Shown one piece after another: positions 61,499-64,000 of a stretch of DNA of 64,000 nt (the stretch's first letter is position 1; every line of letters starts with the position of its first letter). Both the position numbers and the translations under genes were made by a program. The notes below the pieces were generated by a model. It saw only the letters and a list, made by a program, of their open reading frames with translations, made no database searches and was not told the origin of the DNA. Source of the DNA: Charina bottae (lineage: Eukaryota > Chordata > Lepidosauria > Squamata > Charinaidae); assembly GCA_023362775.1 (NCBI GenBank), contig JALMGJ010000005.1:62439463-62503462 (forward strand), given 5' to 3'.

Positions 61499-61631
61499 TG
61501 TGTGTGTGTATCATAGCTTGTGTATCTATATCTAAATCTATTGTTTTGTTTTGTGAAGGTCGCAATCCCCATTGAAGATGTAAACCGCAGTCACCTAAGG
61601 TTTACTTTCCGGCACAGGTCATCACAGGATT
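13236..61631 (+). CDS. DOCK1: DOCK1 (Dock180), partial coding region, 15 exons
   Basis: The protein is an atypical RAC1 guanine-nucleotide exchange factor that works with ELMO and CRK downstream of integrins and engulfment receptors at the plasma membrane. Fifteen exons with GT-AG (one GC-AG) borders join in one continuous frame of about 527 codons and match my recollection of vertebrate DOCK1 along their whole length. In order they give the SH3 domain ([15 protein letters not shown], then [15 protein letters not shown]), the helical ELMO-contact linker ([32 protein letters not shown]) and the start of the DHR-1/C2 domain ([18 protein letters not shown] through [14 protein letters not shown]). 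DOCK5 and DOCK2 are the near alternatives, but blocks such as [18 protein letters not shown] and [20 protein letters not shown] fit DOCK1 best. The initiating exon lies upstream and the rest of DHR-1 and DHR-2 downstream. No disabling change is seen. The coordinates span exons plus introns. Confidence 0.96.
13320..13325 (+). other. DOCK1: GC-AG splice donor of DOCK1
   Basis: The exon ends AAG and the intron starts GCAAGT. Apart from C at +2, this is a perfect U1 match, the usual pattern of true GC-AG introns. The matching acceptor is at 21901-21902. No nearby GT gives the same reading frame. Confidence 0.85.
13326..14980. other. Intron, mostly unassigned
   Basis: No exon. A stretch near 14640-14800 (ttcgccattgccgccttcca) resembles an old LINE 3' UTR, but I cannot place it. 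Confidence 0.35.
14985..15170. mobile_element. hAT MITE, reverse orientation, one end lost
   Basis: It starts with agctttccaaactgtgtgtt and repeats gcgacaca motifs and the palindromic arms aacccggaagtgctgat and atcagcgcttccgggtt of the family. The second terminus and target duplication are not found. Confidence 0.7.
15171..15918. other. Unassigned intron sequence
   Basis: AT-rich; nothing recognised. Confidence 0.4.
15919..15942. repeat. 24-bp perfect palindrome at Tc1 junction
   Basis: The sequence agtcatttatat followed by its own reverse complement ends 3 bp before the first recognisable Tc1 codon. Confidence 0.8.
15946..16635 (+). CDS. Tc1 transposase, C-terminal catalytic part
   Basis: The frame opens at the truncation point with [20 protein letters not shown] and then runs as an intact 208-codon frame from Met at 16009. 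It holds the DD34E catalytic triad: [13 protein letters not shown] (first Asp), [14 protein letters not shown] (second Asp) and [14 protein letters not shown] (Glu), with 34 residues between the second Asp and the Glu. It ends with ANKGYIAKY and a stop. Without the N-terminal paired-like DNA-binding region the product could not act as a transposase. The lack of stops suggests a fairly recent insertion. Confidence 0.92.
   Translation, partial: LRSCSARRVPLLKPVHVRARLMFAREHLDDPGEDWENVIWSDETKVELFGRNTTRRVWRRENAELHPKNTIPTVKHGGGNIMLWGCFSAKGPGRLIRVQERMNGAMYREILSANLLPSARALKMKRGWVFQHDNDPKHTARATKEWLRKKHFKVLEWPSQSPDLNPIENLWREFKVRVAQRQPQNITALEEICMEEWANIPATVCANLVKTYRKHLTSVIANKGYIAKY
15946..16850 (+). mobile_element. 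Tc1-type transposon, 5'-truncated
   Basis: The 3' terminal inverted repeat ends in gactaaatactttttcgccc-cactg and is followed by TA (16851-16852), the Tc1/mariner target. Sequence between the stop and the terminus (ttgtctctcatagttgaggt) is typical of fish-type Tc1 elements. The 5' terminus and the DNA-binding domain are absent. Confidence 0.9.
16853..18726. other. Unassigned intron sequence
   Basis: AT-rich with no recognised repeat or exon. Confidence 0.4.
19396..19696. mobile_element. hAT MITE
   Basis: A 301-bp element, termini cagggctttccaaact and gtttggaaatccctg, with exact 8-bp duplication agttacag (19388-19395 and 19697-19704). It is inserted into the L1-like element. Confidence 0.92.
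19763..20170 (+). CDS. ORF1-like protein of the L1-like element
   Basis: A 135-codon frame: [20 protein letters not shown] at the start, a Lys/Glu-rich centre ([14 protein letters not shown]) and a predicted helical end. The heptad-like spacing suggests a coiled coil, as in L1 ORF1 proteins, but no RNA-binding domain is visible. Homology is not established. It is probably a remnant or a stand-alone ORF1, as in HAL1 elements. Confidence 0.45.
   Translation: MEEINLIFKDLYNAVIQVLEHFSEFVESKLSQESRETDKAENYLKSKVVSPKKKMRIGYLRLNSQKKTELSKVEDRKTVLPPHHDQERELNSRGWKILDEYLGFLKQVVEFEIDKKKSLYIIVRYLNALIYFEVG
20304..20775. mobile_element. hAT MITE carrying an inverted copy of its host element
   Basis: Termini cagggctttccaaag and agtttggaaagctttg with exact 8-bp duplication ttttaagg (20296-20303 and 20776-20783). 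Its centre (20488-20672) is the reverse complement of 19940-20124 in the surrounding L1-like element. Confidence 0.93.
20488..20672 (-). repeat. 185-bp inverted duplication of 19940-20124
   Basis: Both segments are 185 bp. I count about four substitutions, so identity is near 98%. It sits in the palindrome centre of the MITE, between two copies of gataatgat (20481-20489 and 20682-20690). Confidence 0.93.
21903..21943 (+). CDS. DOCK1: DOCK1 exon: SH3 middle ([13 protein letters not shown])
   Basis: A 41-nt micro-exon between TTTTAG and GTAAGT. It supplies the conserved SH3 Trp pair region, [14 protein letters not shown], with a basic lysine run at its end. It finishes the Gly codon begun 8.6 kb upstream and ends in phase 0. 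It is too short to be found by ORF length, and only the family match and splice signals reveal it. Confidence 0.95.
21944..22348. other. Intron, unassigned
   Basis: AT-rich; no exon or repeat recognised. Confidence 0.4.
22357..22615. mobile_element. hAT MITE related to the 4.1 kb composite element
   Basis: A 259-bp GC-rich element with termini caggggtgagcaac and gttccccacccctg and exact 8-bp duplication gtttataa (22349-22356 and 22616-22623). Its reversed right end (gccaagggccatttggatat) resembles the left end of the element at 47501. Its interior carries copies of that element's 38-bp unit, reversed (ttccatgcaattggctccct). Confidence 0.92.
22624..23193. other. Intron, unassigned
   Basis: AT-rich; nothing recognised. 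Confidence 0.4.
23194..23249 (+). CDS. DOCK1: DOCK1 exon: end of SH3 domain
   Basis: A 56-nt exon, acceptor AAAAG, donor GTGAGT. It encodes [19 protein letters not shown], the last SH3 strands with the ALYDY-partner FPASY motif. One likely difference from human is Gln for His after SYI (human sequence from memory). It ends in phase 2. Confidence 0.95.
23700..24012. mobile_element. hAT-like MITE, degenerate
   Basis: GC-richer block ending in gcatgtggcccatgggccct and ggttcaggcctg, a form seen at hAT MITE termini. The left end and target duplication are unclear. Confidence 0.4.
24752..25126 (+). other. Acidic-repeat open frame inside the LTR
   Basis: A 124-codon frame opens at the ATG four bases into the LTR. 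It has two tandem near-identical units ([20 protein letters not shown] and [20 protein letters not shown]) and a basic end ([10 protein letters not shown]). It may be the C-terminus of a retroelement polyprotein running into the 3' LTR, or chance. No function is assigned. Confidence 0.4.
25165..25173 (+). promoter_or_regulatory. TATA box of solo LTR
   Basis: tataaaaag, preceded by a CCACCCGGG GC-rich stretch, in the expected mid-LTR place for a Pol II start at about 25195. Confidence 0.6.
25846..26466 (-). mobile_element. Probable second solo LTR, diverged
   Basis: Read on the minus strand it opens gtcatggccagt and closes gggacaggacaggaca, like the LTR at 24748-25483, with a similar order of an acidic or Gln-rich coding-like part and then AT-rich and T-rich parts. 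No exact target duplication is seen. A (CTG)n run lies inside. Confidence 0.45.
26295..26320. repeat. (CTG)n microsatellite
   Basis: Nearly nine CTG units inside the probable LTR. Confidence 0.95.
26467..28294. other. Intron, unassigned
   Basis: AT-rich; no exon or repeat recognised before the acceptor at 28294. Confidence 0.4.
28295..28391 (+). CDS. DOCK1: DOCK1 exon: linker helix 1
   Basis: A 97-nt exon between CTTAG and GTAAGT. It encodes [15 protein letters not shown] followed by the Trp-rich helix [13 protein letters not shown]. In DOCK1/2 this part of the linker packs against the SH3 domain and contributes to ELMO binding. It ends in phase 0. Confidence 0.95.
28668..29125 (-). mobile_element. 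CR1 LINE 3' region
   Basis: A minus-strand frame reads [20 protein letters not shown], close to the GDMI-x-IFKY signature at the end of CR1 ORF2. The 3' UTR ends near attctatgag, the CR1 terminal motif. It is old, with several changes. Confidence 0.85.
29126..30284. other. Intron, unassigned
   Basis: No exon or repeat recognised. Confidence 0.4.
30285..30385 (+). repeat. L2 3' tail with (AATG)n
   Basis: tgtaaaccacccagagtccc and gagggagttgggcggtga, followed by about eleven AATG units (30340-30383). Confidence 0.85.
30436..30584 (+). CDS. DOCK1: DOCK1 exon: linker helices
   Basis: A 149-nt exon between TATAG and GTTTGT (a weak donor). It encodes [40 protein letters not shown] and [10 protein letters not shown]. 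An L2 tail with an (AATG)n run ends only about 50 bp upstream of the acceptor, so the acceptor sits in a narrow unique strip. Confidence 0.95.
30585..32030. other. Intron with (GGAT)n
   Basis: A GGAT run at 31361-31398; otherwise no recognised feature. Confidence 0.45.
32040..32830 (-). mobile_element. L1 LINE ORF1 fragment and 5' part
   Basis: On the minus strand 32170-32439 encodes [40 protein letters not shown] and [12 protein letters not shown], a strongly heptad-patterned coiled coil like the N-terminus of L1 ORF1 proteins. Beyond the stop the frame continues with similar residues down to about 32080. The reverse transcriptase part is absent. Confidence 0.7.
33113..33248 (+). CDS. DOCK1: DOCK1 exon: [18 protein letters not shown] segment
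   Basis: A 136-nt exon between ATACAG and GTGAGA. It completes the split Arg codon and encodes [18 protein letters not shown] and [18 protein letters not shown]. The segment is strongly conserved across the DOCK-A group, and its Gln after ILDPD differs from the Glu-Leu I recall in human. It ends in phase 0. Confidence 0.95.
33510..33578. repeat. Three tandem copies of a 24-bp unit
   Basis: Unit aagtcacccctctctactct plus ct, repeated three times with one change, directly before a longer tandem duplication. Confidence 0.9.
33588..34040. repeat. Two degenerate copies of a ~265-bp unit
   Basis: Blocks such as catgtcatatcccactgg / catggtatatcccactga and caaccatttctg-like text recur about 265 bp apart. 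It is C/T-rich and has no coding signal. Confidence 0.7.
34041..34650. other. Intron, unassigned
   Basis: Nothing recognised. Confidence 0.4.
34651..34808 (+). CDS. DOCK1: DOCK1 exon: [21 protein letters not shown] segment
   Basis: A 158-nt exon with a T-rich acceptor TTGTAG and donor GTCAGT. It encodes [38 protein letters not shown] and [12 protein letters not shown] (the last codon is split). The CKIGEDAE stretch is a DOCK-A family signature preceding DHR-1. Confidence 0.95.
34809..35893. other. Intron with L2 tail and (GT)n
   Basis: (GT)n at about 35648-35665 and a short L2 tail at 35700-35760 (tgtaaaccacccagaatcat). Nothing else recognised. Confidence 0.5.
35894..35975 (+). CDS. DOCK1: DOCK1 exon: [17 protein letters not shown] segment
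   Basis: An 82-nt exon between GCATAG and GTAAAT. It encodes [19 protein letters not shown] then HNLRAVFT. It completes the split Ser codon from the previous exon and ends in phase 0. Confidence 0.95.
36215..36330 (-). repeat. L2-like 3' tail
   Basis: taccccgcctatcccctccc and gagggctctaggcggcttac are the reverse complement of the L2 terminal hairpin. Confidence 0.6.
36460..36570 (-). repeat. LINE 3' terminal fragment
   Basis: Reversed, it reads tggtcaatgaccaaaataaa, similar to the end of the LINEs at 43577 and 56244 (tggtcatttgactaatcaat-aaag). Confidence 0.45.
37232..37370 (+). CDS. DOCK1: DOCK1 exon: [18 protein letters not shown] segment
   Basis: A 139-nt exon between TTCTAG and GTAATG. 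It encodes [34 protein letters not shown] and [13 protein letters not shown] mariner-type MITE begins only 140 bp downstream of the donor. The [10 protein letters not shown] motif is shared by DOCK1, 2 and 5, but the preceding residues favour DOCK1. Confidence 0.96.
37511..38295. mobile_element. Mariner-type MITE with internal minisatellite
   Basis: Termini caggtagtcctcgactta and gttgaggactacctg are inverted, and TA lies at both borders (37509-37510, 38296-38297). The centre (about 37735-37990) is an expanded G-rich tandem repeat around gggtcagggagggtgcg. Confidence 0.85.
37800..37985. repeat. G-rich minisatellite, unit near 55-60 bp
   Basis: catgggtcagggagggtgcg-type units recur at least four times with length changes. 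The G-tracts are suited to G-quadruplex formation. Confidence 0.75.
38298..39090. other. Intron, unassigned
   Basis: No recognised feature except a short GATA-like stretch near 38840. Confidence 0.4.
39091..39163 (+). CDS. DOCK1: DOCK1 exon: [20 protein letters not shown] segment
   Basis: A 73-nt exon between ATTCAG and GTAAGT. It encodes [20 protein letters not shown] and IPFQ, ending with two bases (CC) of a Pro codon. This phase is what allows either of two acceptors in the next exon to keep the frame. Confidence 0.96.
39164..40995. other. Intron, unassigned
   Basis: No repeat or exon recognised; T-rich towards the acceptor. Confidence 0.4.
40996..41138 (+). CDS. DOCK1: DOCK1 exon with alternative 3' splice sites (21-residue extension)
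   Basis: The long form starts after CTCCAG at 40995 and encodes [20 protein letters not shown] plus Arg before [15 protein letters not shown] and [12 protein letters not shown] second acceptor, TTTTTCACCCAG, ends at 41058. Using 41059 as the start removes exactly 63 nt, keeps the frame and gives PVAGENDF, the form I recall for common human DOCK1. The long form aligns by eye with the continuous DOCK5 sequence in this place (IRQRQL-like block), so it looks ancestral. The donor is GTAGGT. Confidence 0.93.
41059..41138 (+). other. DOCK1: Short-form DOCK1 exon (internal acceptor)
   Basis: This is the 80-nt version of the preceding exon, using the acceptor at 41057-41058. The polypyrimidine run before it (CCCGTTTTTCACCC) is better than that of the upstream site. 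The choice between sites is inferred and needs RNA evidence. Confidence 0.7.
41139..42890. other. Intron, unassigned
   Basis: No repeat or exon recognised. Confidence 0.4.
42891..43016 (+). CDS. DOCK1: DOCK1 exon: [19 protein letters not shown] segment
   Basis: A 126-nt exon between TTTTACAG and GTAAGG. It encodes [40 protein letters not shown] and MPG. It runs up to the first strand of DHR-1. Ala replaces the Pro of human LLPGD (human from memory). Confidence 0.96.
43577..44490 (+). mobile_element. 5'-truncated LINE with 33-bp flanking direct repeats
   Basis: The 914-bp copy lies between identical 33-bp repeats (43544-43576 and 44491-44523, starting tcataagctacatgtatctt). A frame at 43827-44210 shows [35 protein letters not shown], then [18 protein letters not shown], a C-x-C...H...C knuckle at the end of a LINE ORF2. 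It ends gatatggtcataagactaat and caataaagttgttgttg. The element at 56244-58865 is the same family. Confidence 0.85.
44593..44717 (+). CDS. DOCK1: DOCK1 exon: start of DHR-1 (C2-like) domain
   Basis: A 125-nt exon between TTTTCAG and GTATTT. It encodes [20 protein letters not shown] and [19 protein letters not shown]. This is the N-terminal beta-sandwich part of DHR-1, which binds PtdIns(3,4,5)P3 and directs the protein to the membrane. A LINE copy flanked by 33-bp direct repeats ends 70 bp upstream of the exon. Confidence 0.96.
44826..44875. repeat. (CT)n microsatellite
   Basis: About 25 CT units. Confidence 0.98.
45030..45690 (-). mobile_element. L2-type LINE 3' portion
   Basis: The minus strand encodes [59 protein letters not shown] and [18 protein letters not shown]. 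This is the C-terminal LHWLPV / YKALxGLxPxYL / LWNxLPxxLR pattern of L2-type ORF2. The terminal hairpin (cgcccatctcctccaacgga) and A/T-rich tail follow. Confidence 0.88.
45691..46198. other. Intron, unassigned
   Basis: Nothing recognised. Confidence 0.4.
46199..46297 (+). CDS. DOCK1: DOCK1 exon: DHR-1 continued
   Basis: A 99-nt symmetric (phase 0-0) exon between TTTTAAG and GTATGC. It encodes [20 protein letters not shown] and [13 protein letters not shown]. The QPRWFETIK strand is a DHR-1 hallmark. The following intron is 15.3 kb, the longest seen here, and carries the composite hAT and the BovB. Confidence 0.96.
46541..46900 (-). mobile_element. Two adjacent tRNA-derived SINE fragments
   Basis: Blocks around 46590-46690 and 46775-46895 both carry the reversed motif gagagtgac-ggc-aaagtcacc and a decayed tRNA head (cactgaaccaccctgg). 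They resemble the better copy at 52670-52810. Confidence 0.6.
46901..47492. other. Intron, unassigned
   Basis: No exon or repeat recognised. Confidence 0.4.
47575..47726 (+). repeat. Four tandem 38-bp units with GC box and CCAAT box
   Basis: Each unit runs from gggggcg(g/a)gg through (ccaatcg(c/t)gtggaa). Each has a GC-box core and a CCAAT pentamer (Sp1- and NF-Y-type sites by motif). One further unit in the same orientation lies near 51480-51509 by the right end. Confidence 0.95.
47793..48237. repeat. Outer inverted repeat, left arm
   Basis: Reverse complement of 51012-51455 with few changes. Landmarks are ctctccaaggccggggccac and cattcccggcctcgtggatc. Confidence 0.9.
48160..49021. repeat. 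Inner inverted repeat, left arm
   Basis: 862 bp, reverse complement of 49834-50682 with small indels. It overlaps the outer arm through a shared module beginning gcaccctcccgccccatcaa. Confidence 0.9.
49022..49833. other. Unique GC-rich spacer of the composite hAT
   Basis: It is not part of any repeat in the window. CpG-rich, with A-rich patches (agaagcagaaaaaatacttt) at its left border. No convincing protein frame. It looks like captured host DNA near a CpG island; this is inference. Confidence 0.5.
49834..50682. repeat. Inner inverted repeat, right arm
   Basis: 849 bp partner of 48160-49021. Together with the 812-bp spacer it forms a potential stem-loop of over 2.5 kb. Confidence 0.9.
50690..50938 (-). 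other. Exon-1-like unique segment in the composite hAT
   Basis: On the minus strand an ATG at 50822 in strong context (gagcaATGG) opens a frame [20 protein letters not shown] and on to [10 protein letters not shown] before running into the repeat module. The upstream part is CpG-rich. It could be a captured first exon of a host gene, but I do not recognise it and a chance frame in GC-rich DNA is possible. Confidence 0.35.
50939..51090. repeat. Direct partial copy of 48867-49020
   Basis: Starts gcctgctctccccttggccg and ends with the module ggggattgatggggcgggag, in the same orientation as the left arm copy. Confidence 0.85.
51012..51455. repeat. Outer inverted repeat, right arm
   Basis: Partner of 47793-48237. 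Its boundary with the right flank falls at gccgccgcagggcttggg. Confidence 0.9.
51607..52048. other. Intron, unassigned
   Basis: Nothing recognised. Confidence 0.4.
52057..52336. mobile_element. hAT MITE
   Basis: A 280-bp element with termini cagagctttccaaact and agttttgaaagctctg and exact 8-bp duplication ttctagtg (52049-52056 and 52337-52344). It holds tandem gcatcatttcgtgacacact units. Confidence 0.93.
52670..52810 (-). mobile_element. tRNA-derived SINE
   Basis: On the minus strand the head is ccagtttggtctagtggtta (box A region), then a tRNA-like body and ggctgggtgactttgggcca / gtcactctctctcagccca. This is a SINE type I recall as widespread in squamates. Confidence 0.8.
53290..53925 (+). 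mobile_element. L2-type LINE 3' portion
   Basis: Decayed text for the LHWLPV region (catcttttctggctgcgagt), a caatactttccctagagagg block (LWN-LPxE equivalent), and the terminal hairpin ccgcccagagtcccccgttt with AAAT tail. Opposite strand to the copy at 45030. Confidence 0.75.
54090..54200 (-). repeat. L2 3' tail
   Basis: Reverse complement of tgtaaaccacccagagtccc and ggcggtgataaattt with AAAT tail. Confidence 0.75.
54201..55555. other. Intron, unassigned
   Basis: Nothing recognised. Confidence 0.4.
55556..55672. repeat. Compound (TA)/(GT) microsatellite
   Basis: Irregular TATG and GTAT units, then (GT)n near 55624-55654 and (TA)n to 55668. It abuts the 3' end of the BovB. Confidence 0.95.
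55672..56228 (-). pseudogene. BovB ORF2 C-terminus (after the insertion)
   Basis: It continues the frame with [60 protein letters not shown] and [14 protein letters not shown], then the 3' tail. Within this piece the frame is open. Confidence 0.93.
56261..56270 (+). promoter_or_regulatory. YY1-like motif in LINE 5' end
   Basis: caagatggcg, 18 bp into the element, matches the YY1 core that sets the start site in mammalian L1 5' UTRs. Function here is inferred from the motif only. Confidence 0.4.
56363..57818 (+). pseudogene. LINE ORF1 (two overlapping-phase frames)
   Basis: Frame one (56363-57073) opens [20 protein letters not shown], basic, and continues with helical Glu/Ser-rich sequence. 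Frame two (57084-57818) reads [20 protein letters not shown] and [18 protein letters not shown], which resembles the RNA-binding middle domain of LINE ORF1 proteins. The two are out of phase, so a frameshift near 57075 is likely. The product would be a nucleic-acid chaperone if intact. Confidence 0.6.
58090..58482 (+). pseudogene. LINE ORF2 C-terminal knuckle
   Basis: [39 protein letters not shown] and [18 protein letters not shown] give a C-x-C-x9-H-x4-C knuckle like that at 43827-44210. The rest of ORF2 is deleted. Confidence 0.8.
58881..61277 (-). pseudogene. BovB ORF2: endonuclease and reverse transcriptase (two frames)
   Basis: From 61277 down: [20 protein letters not shown] and [15 protein letters not shown] (AP-endonuclease motifs). 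After a deletion near 60837 that shifts the frame come [46 protein letters not shown] and [11 protein letters not shown]. The reverse transcriptase follows: [37 protein letters not shown] and [17 protein letters not shown]. Catalytic residues of both domains look intact, but the junction deletion (roughly 30-40 codons before KPFNITVIQ) and the LINE insertion make it dead. Confidence 0.93.
61457..61498. repeat. (GATA)n microsatellite
   Basis: About ten units, adjoining the BovB 5' end and 60 bp before a DOCK1 exon. Confidence 0.97.
61559..61631 (+). CDS. DOCK1: DOCK1 exon: DHR-1 continued (last exon in window)
   Basis: A 73-nt exon between TTGTGAAG and GTGAGT. It encodes [20 protein letters not shown] and SSQD plus one base of the next codon. 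The following exon (KDKSEKIF region) is not found up to 64000. Confidence 0.95.
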
Positions 61632-62480
61632 GTGAGTAATTAACACCCCCATCGACTGTTATTTTTTTTAAAGATTGAGTCTACTTTGAAGAAGAGTTTG
61701 CTTTCTAATTTGAAGCCCTTGTCTTTTGGCCTCCTATCCTTATGCCTCTTGTTATAGTTTTTTCCTTTTTATACTTCTTCAAGTAAAGCCAATTAAATAA
61801 TATTGGGTGTATGCTTCTTAGAGGCTGGTATTTGGGTATTTGCGATGTTTTATAGAGAAAATAAACTAACTTGCTTGCACTGTTAATGAGCTACTGTGAT
61901 TTTCATTAGTCATGAAGTCTATGGGAAAGCTTGGTAGCATTTTACTTACAAGCCAAGTGTTGACTTCACTTGTTAATGTTTCTGTTTAAAGTCACTACAT
62001 TTCAATAGGACAAACTGGTATTCAGCTTGTTTGATGTTTGTTATTAATGCAGTTTTGAGATAAAAAACATGCTTTACTAGTTTGTGATAATAACATGGCT
62101 GATTTCACTAATGTTACTGAATCTGCTAAAAACCTAGTATGAATTTTTATTACAATATTGGCAGAAGAATCAAAGTTTTAATCATGTAATCTTCACTGCT
62201 TATATTTAGAACTTGTAACATTTGACATCTTCATAATGGTTAGTGCTTATGTAATTAAAGAGCTACTGCTTTGATGTAAAATTAATCACTGAAAGCAATA
62301 ATTTTAATAGAAAATTTAACAATTTCACTAATGAAAACAAGATGCAGTAAATTACTGTTATATTTATGACTGTTAACTACAAATTGGTTCAGGAGGAAGC
62401 ATTTGCATTAAGTTGCAGCAGTTCATGGGTGGCCAAAGTGATTAGACTTTAGATTGCTATAATCCTAATGCTATAGAGTT
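61632..62480. other. Intron, unassigned
   Basis: AT-rich; no exon recognised. Confidence 0.4.
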
Positions 62481-62763
62481 TAGGACTCCCACAGTGCTTT
62501 CTCATACATCTTTTAAGCTGCCACTGGGTTGATCAAGGTTGTCCTTCAAATTCTCCTTCTCATCTTTGTTTCTACTCCAATTTGTCTGCCTTCTGGAAAA
62601 AGCTGAAGACAGCTTTTCTTGAAGTCTTTTTGGGCCTGTCACCATGGGTTTTAATTGTCTTACATTTTTATGTTTTTATTTTGTTATTGTATAGCCTTAT
62701 TTTGTGAACCACTGAGAGTACTGCGATTGTGGTGGGATGTAAATTTTGTTAGTTAATAAATAA
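62481..62763 (+). repeat. L2-type LINE 3' tail
   Basis: cttctggaaaaagctgaaga, ttgtgaaccactgagagtac and tggtgggatgtaaattttgt with an AAAT end resemble a diverged L2 terminus. Confidence 0.6.
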
Positions 62764-63007
62764 GATGTTAATCCTGCTTTACTTAAATGTTAAGGTATAC
62801 TGGTAATGGAAATTAAACTGCTTAGCAGAAGCTGACCTTTTGCTTTGTTCCTCTAAAGTAAAATCACGGATCCTGTTCAATGTGCAGAGTGCGGAGGTTT
62901 AAGGGGAAAAAAGGTGGTACTGATATCATGTGACACATGCCAAGGTTGAACTTAGAAGGTGGGAAGAAGGAAGGTTGGGAATAGAGAAGTTCTTTATAAC
63001 AACACTA

Positions 63008-63625
63008 CAGCTAGTCCTTGCTTAATGACCATTTGTTCAGCGACTGTTCGAAGTTACAACAGTGCTGAACAAATGGTACTTACACCCAGTCCTCGAAGTT
63101 ATGGCCATTGCAGTGCCCCCATGGTCACGTGATCAAAATTCGGGCACTTGGCAGCCCATCCACATTTACAACTGCAGGGTGTGCTTCAACTTCCTTCCCC
63201 GCATCTCTCCCCTTTGGGCACACTGCTCCGCCACCCCTGTCGGTCCCCTCATCCTGCGCTCTGCCGCCCTGCGCTCTGTTGCCCCTGCCTTACCTGCCTC
63301 ACAAAGGGCCAGGCGGGTGCACTTCGTAAGGTGGGAGGAAGAAGATGGTGAAGGTCAGTTGGGGGCGGCAGGGGCAGCAGAGCACAGGGCGGTTTGTGCA
63401 CCCTCCCGCCCCCGGCAGCAGCCGCCCTCGCCCCGGCTGTGCTGTCAGGAAGTTGCGAGGAGGTCCTCGCTTAATGACCTTCTATCCTTGCTTAAGACAG
63501 CAACGGGGACTGCCAGGATTGCTGTCGCTAAGTGATTCAGTCATGTGACATCATGCTTTATGACCACATCGCTTAGCAACAGAAATTCCAGTCCTAATTG
63601 CCATCGCTAACCGAGGACTTACCTG
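63008..63625. mobile_element. Mariner-type MITE (aggtagtcctcg family)
   Basis: Termini cagctagtccttgcttaa and aaccgaggacttacctg are inverted with TA at both borders (63006-63007 and 63626-63627). The GC-rich middle gives chance frames on the + strand. Confidence 0.8.
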
Positions 63626-63627
63626 TA

Positions 63628-64000
63628 TGAGATAGCTGCAGTAGACAAGTTTGAGAAAAGAGTAGCTATCAGTCCTTTAGGGAGAAAGAAACTCAGGACT
63701 TAATCCTACATTGTTTGTTTGTTTGTTTGTGTGTATGTATGTATGTGTGACTAGACTCTTTAGCTCGGTAGAAGTCGCACTTTGTCTCATTTATATTTTT
63801 GTGACTGCAGTAAAGAAATGTTACGTATTCAAGTTGAAAATTAGATTTCCTGTGAGTGTGCTGGGTTCCAGAGAGAATTATTGCAAGCATCTGAAGGCTA
63901 CCTTGACAACACACAGGAAGAGGTTTGGAAATAATGGAGCAGAGAAACAACTAGAGAATGGTTTAGGCTTCTGCAAAATGGATGTGGCAGTCTTGATCTG
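63628..64000. other. Intron end of window
   Basis: A TTTG/TATG simple repeat at about 63710-63749; otherwise nothing recognised. Confidence 0.5.

Noticed and set aside
62880..62960. Cys-rich text (CAECGG-like) after 62870 as a zinc-finger exon
   Set aside because: No splice borders or continuing frame; too short to support.
1..64000. CRISPR arrays, operons, rRNA or functional tRNA genes
   Set aside because: Nothing of the kind is seen; the tRNA-like boxes belong to SINEs and the genome is eukaryotic.

Overview
This window is vertebrate nuclear DNA, almost certainly from a squamate reptile (snake or lizard; I cannot resolve the species). It has spliced exons separated by long AT-rich introns. 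The introns are packed with repeats typical of squamates: RTE-BovB, CR1 and L2 LINEs, a Sauria-type SINE, tRNA-derived SINEs, hAT and Tc1/mariner DNA elements, gypsy/LTR fragments and abundant microsatellites. Most lines of open reading frame in the window lie inside repeats and are not host genes.

The only host gene I can support is DOCK1 (Dock180, an ELMO-dependent RAC1 exchange factor) on the + strand. Fifteen consecutive coding exons (13236 to 61631) join without a frame break or stop. They encode the N-terminal SH3 domain, the helical linker and the first part of the DHR-1 (C2-like) phosphoinositide-binding domain. The first coding exon, the rest of DHR-1 and the catalytic DHR-2 domain lie outside the window. 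Two splice features stand out: a GC-AG intron after the first SH3 exon, and an exon with two in-frame acceptors 63 nt apart that toggles a 21-residue segment just before DHR-1.

Layout. 1-13235 is upstream intron holding a Tigger 3' end, a 1.4 kb non-autonomous L1-like element, a SINE/L2 composite, BovB and gypsy fragments, an L2 and hAT MITEs. 13320-21902 is a GC-AG intron holding a 5'-truncated Tc1 element and a second L1-like element, itself hit by two hAT MITEs, one of which contains an inverted copy of its host. 21944-46198 holds the central exons with hAT, mariner-type and LTR insertions (including a solo LTR inside a mariner-type MITE), CR1, L1 and L2. 46298-61558 is a 15 kb intron dominated by a 4.1 kb GC-rich composite hAT element (47501-51598) and by a near full-length BovB interrupted by another LINE. 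61559-64000 is the last exon plus intron.

The strongest candidate for something undescribed is the 4.1 kb hAT element. It has an exact 8-bp target duplication and short hAT-type termini shared with a 259-bp MITE at 22357-22615. Inside, it has nested inverted repeats, four 38-bp tandem units each with a GC box and a CCAAT box, and two unique CpG-rich segments that look like captured host promoter or first-exon DNA. It could be a reptilian Pack-type hAT. All homology statements rest on recognition by eye; no search was run.
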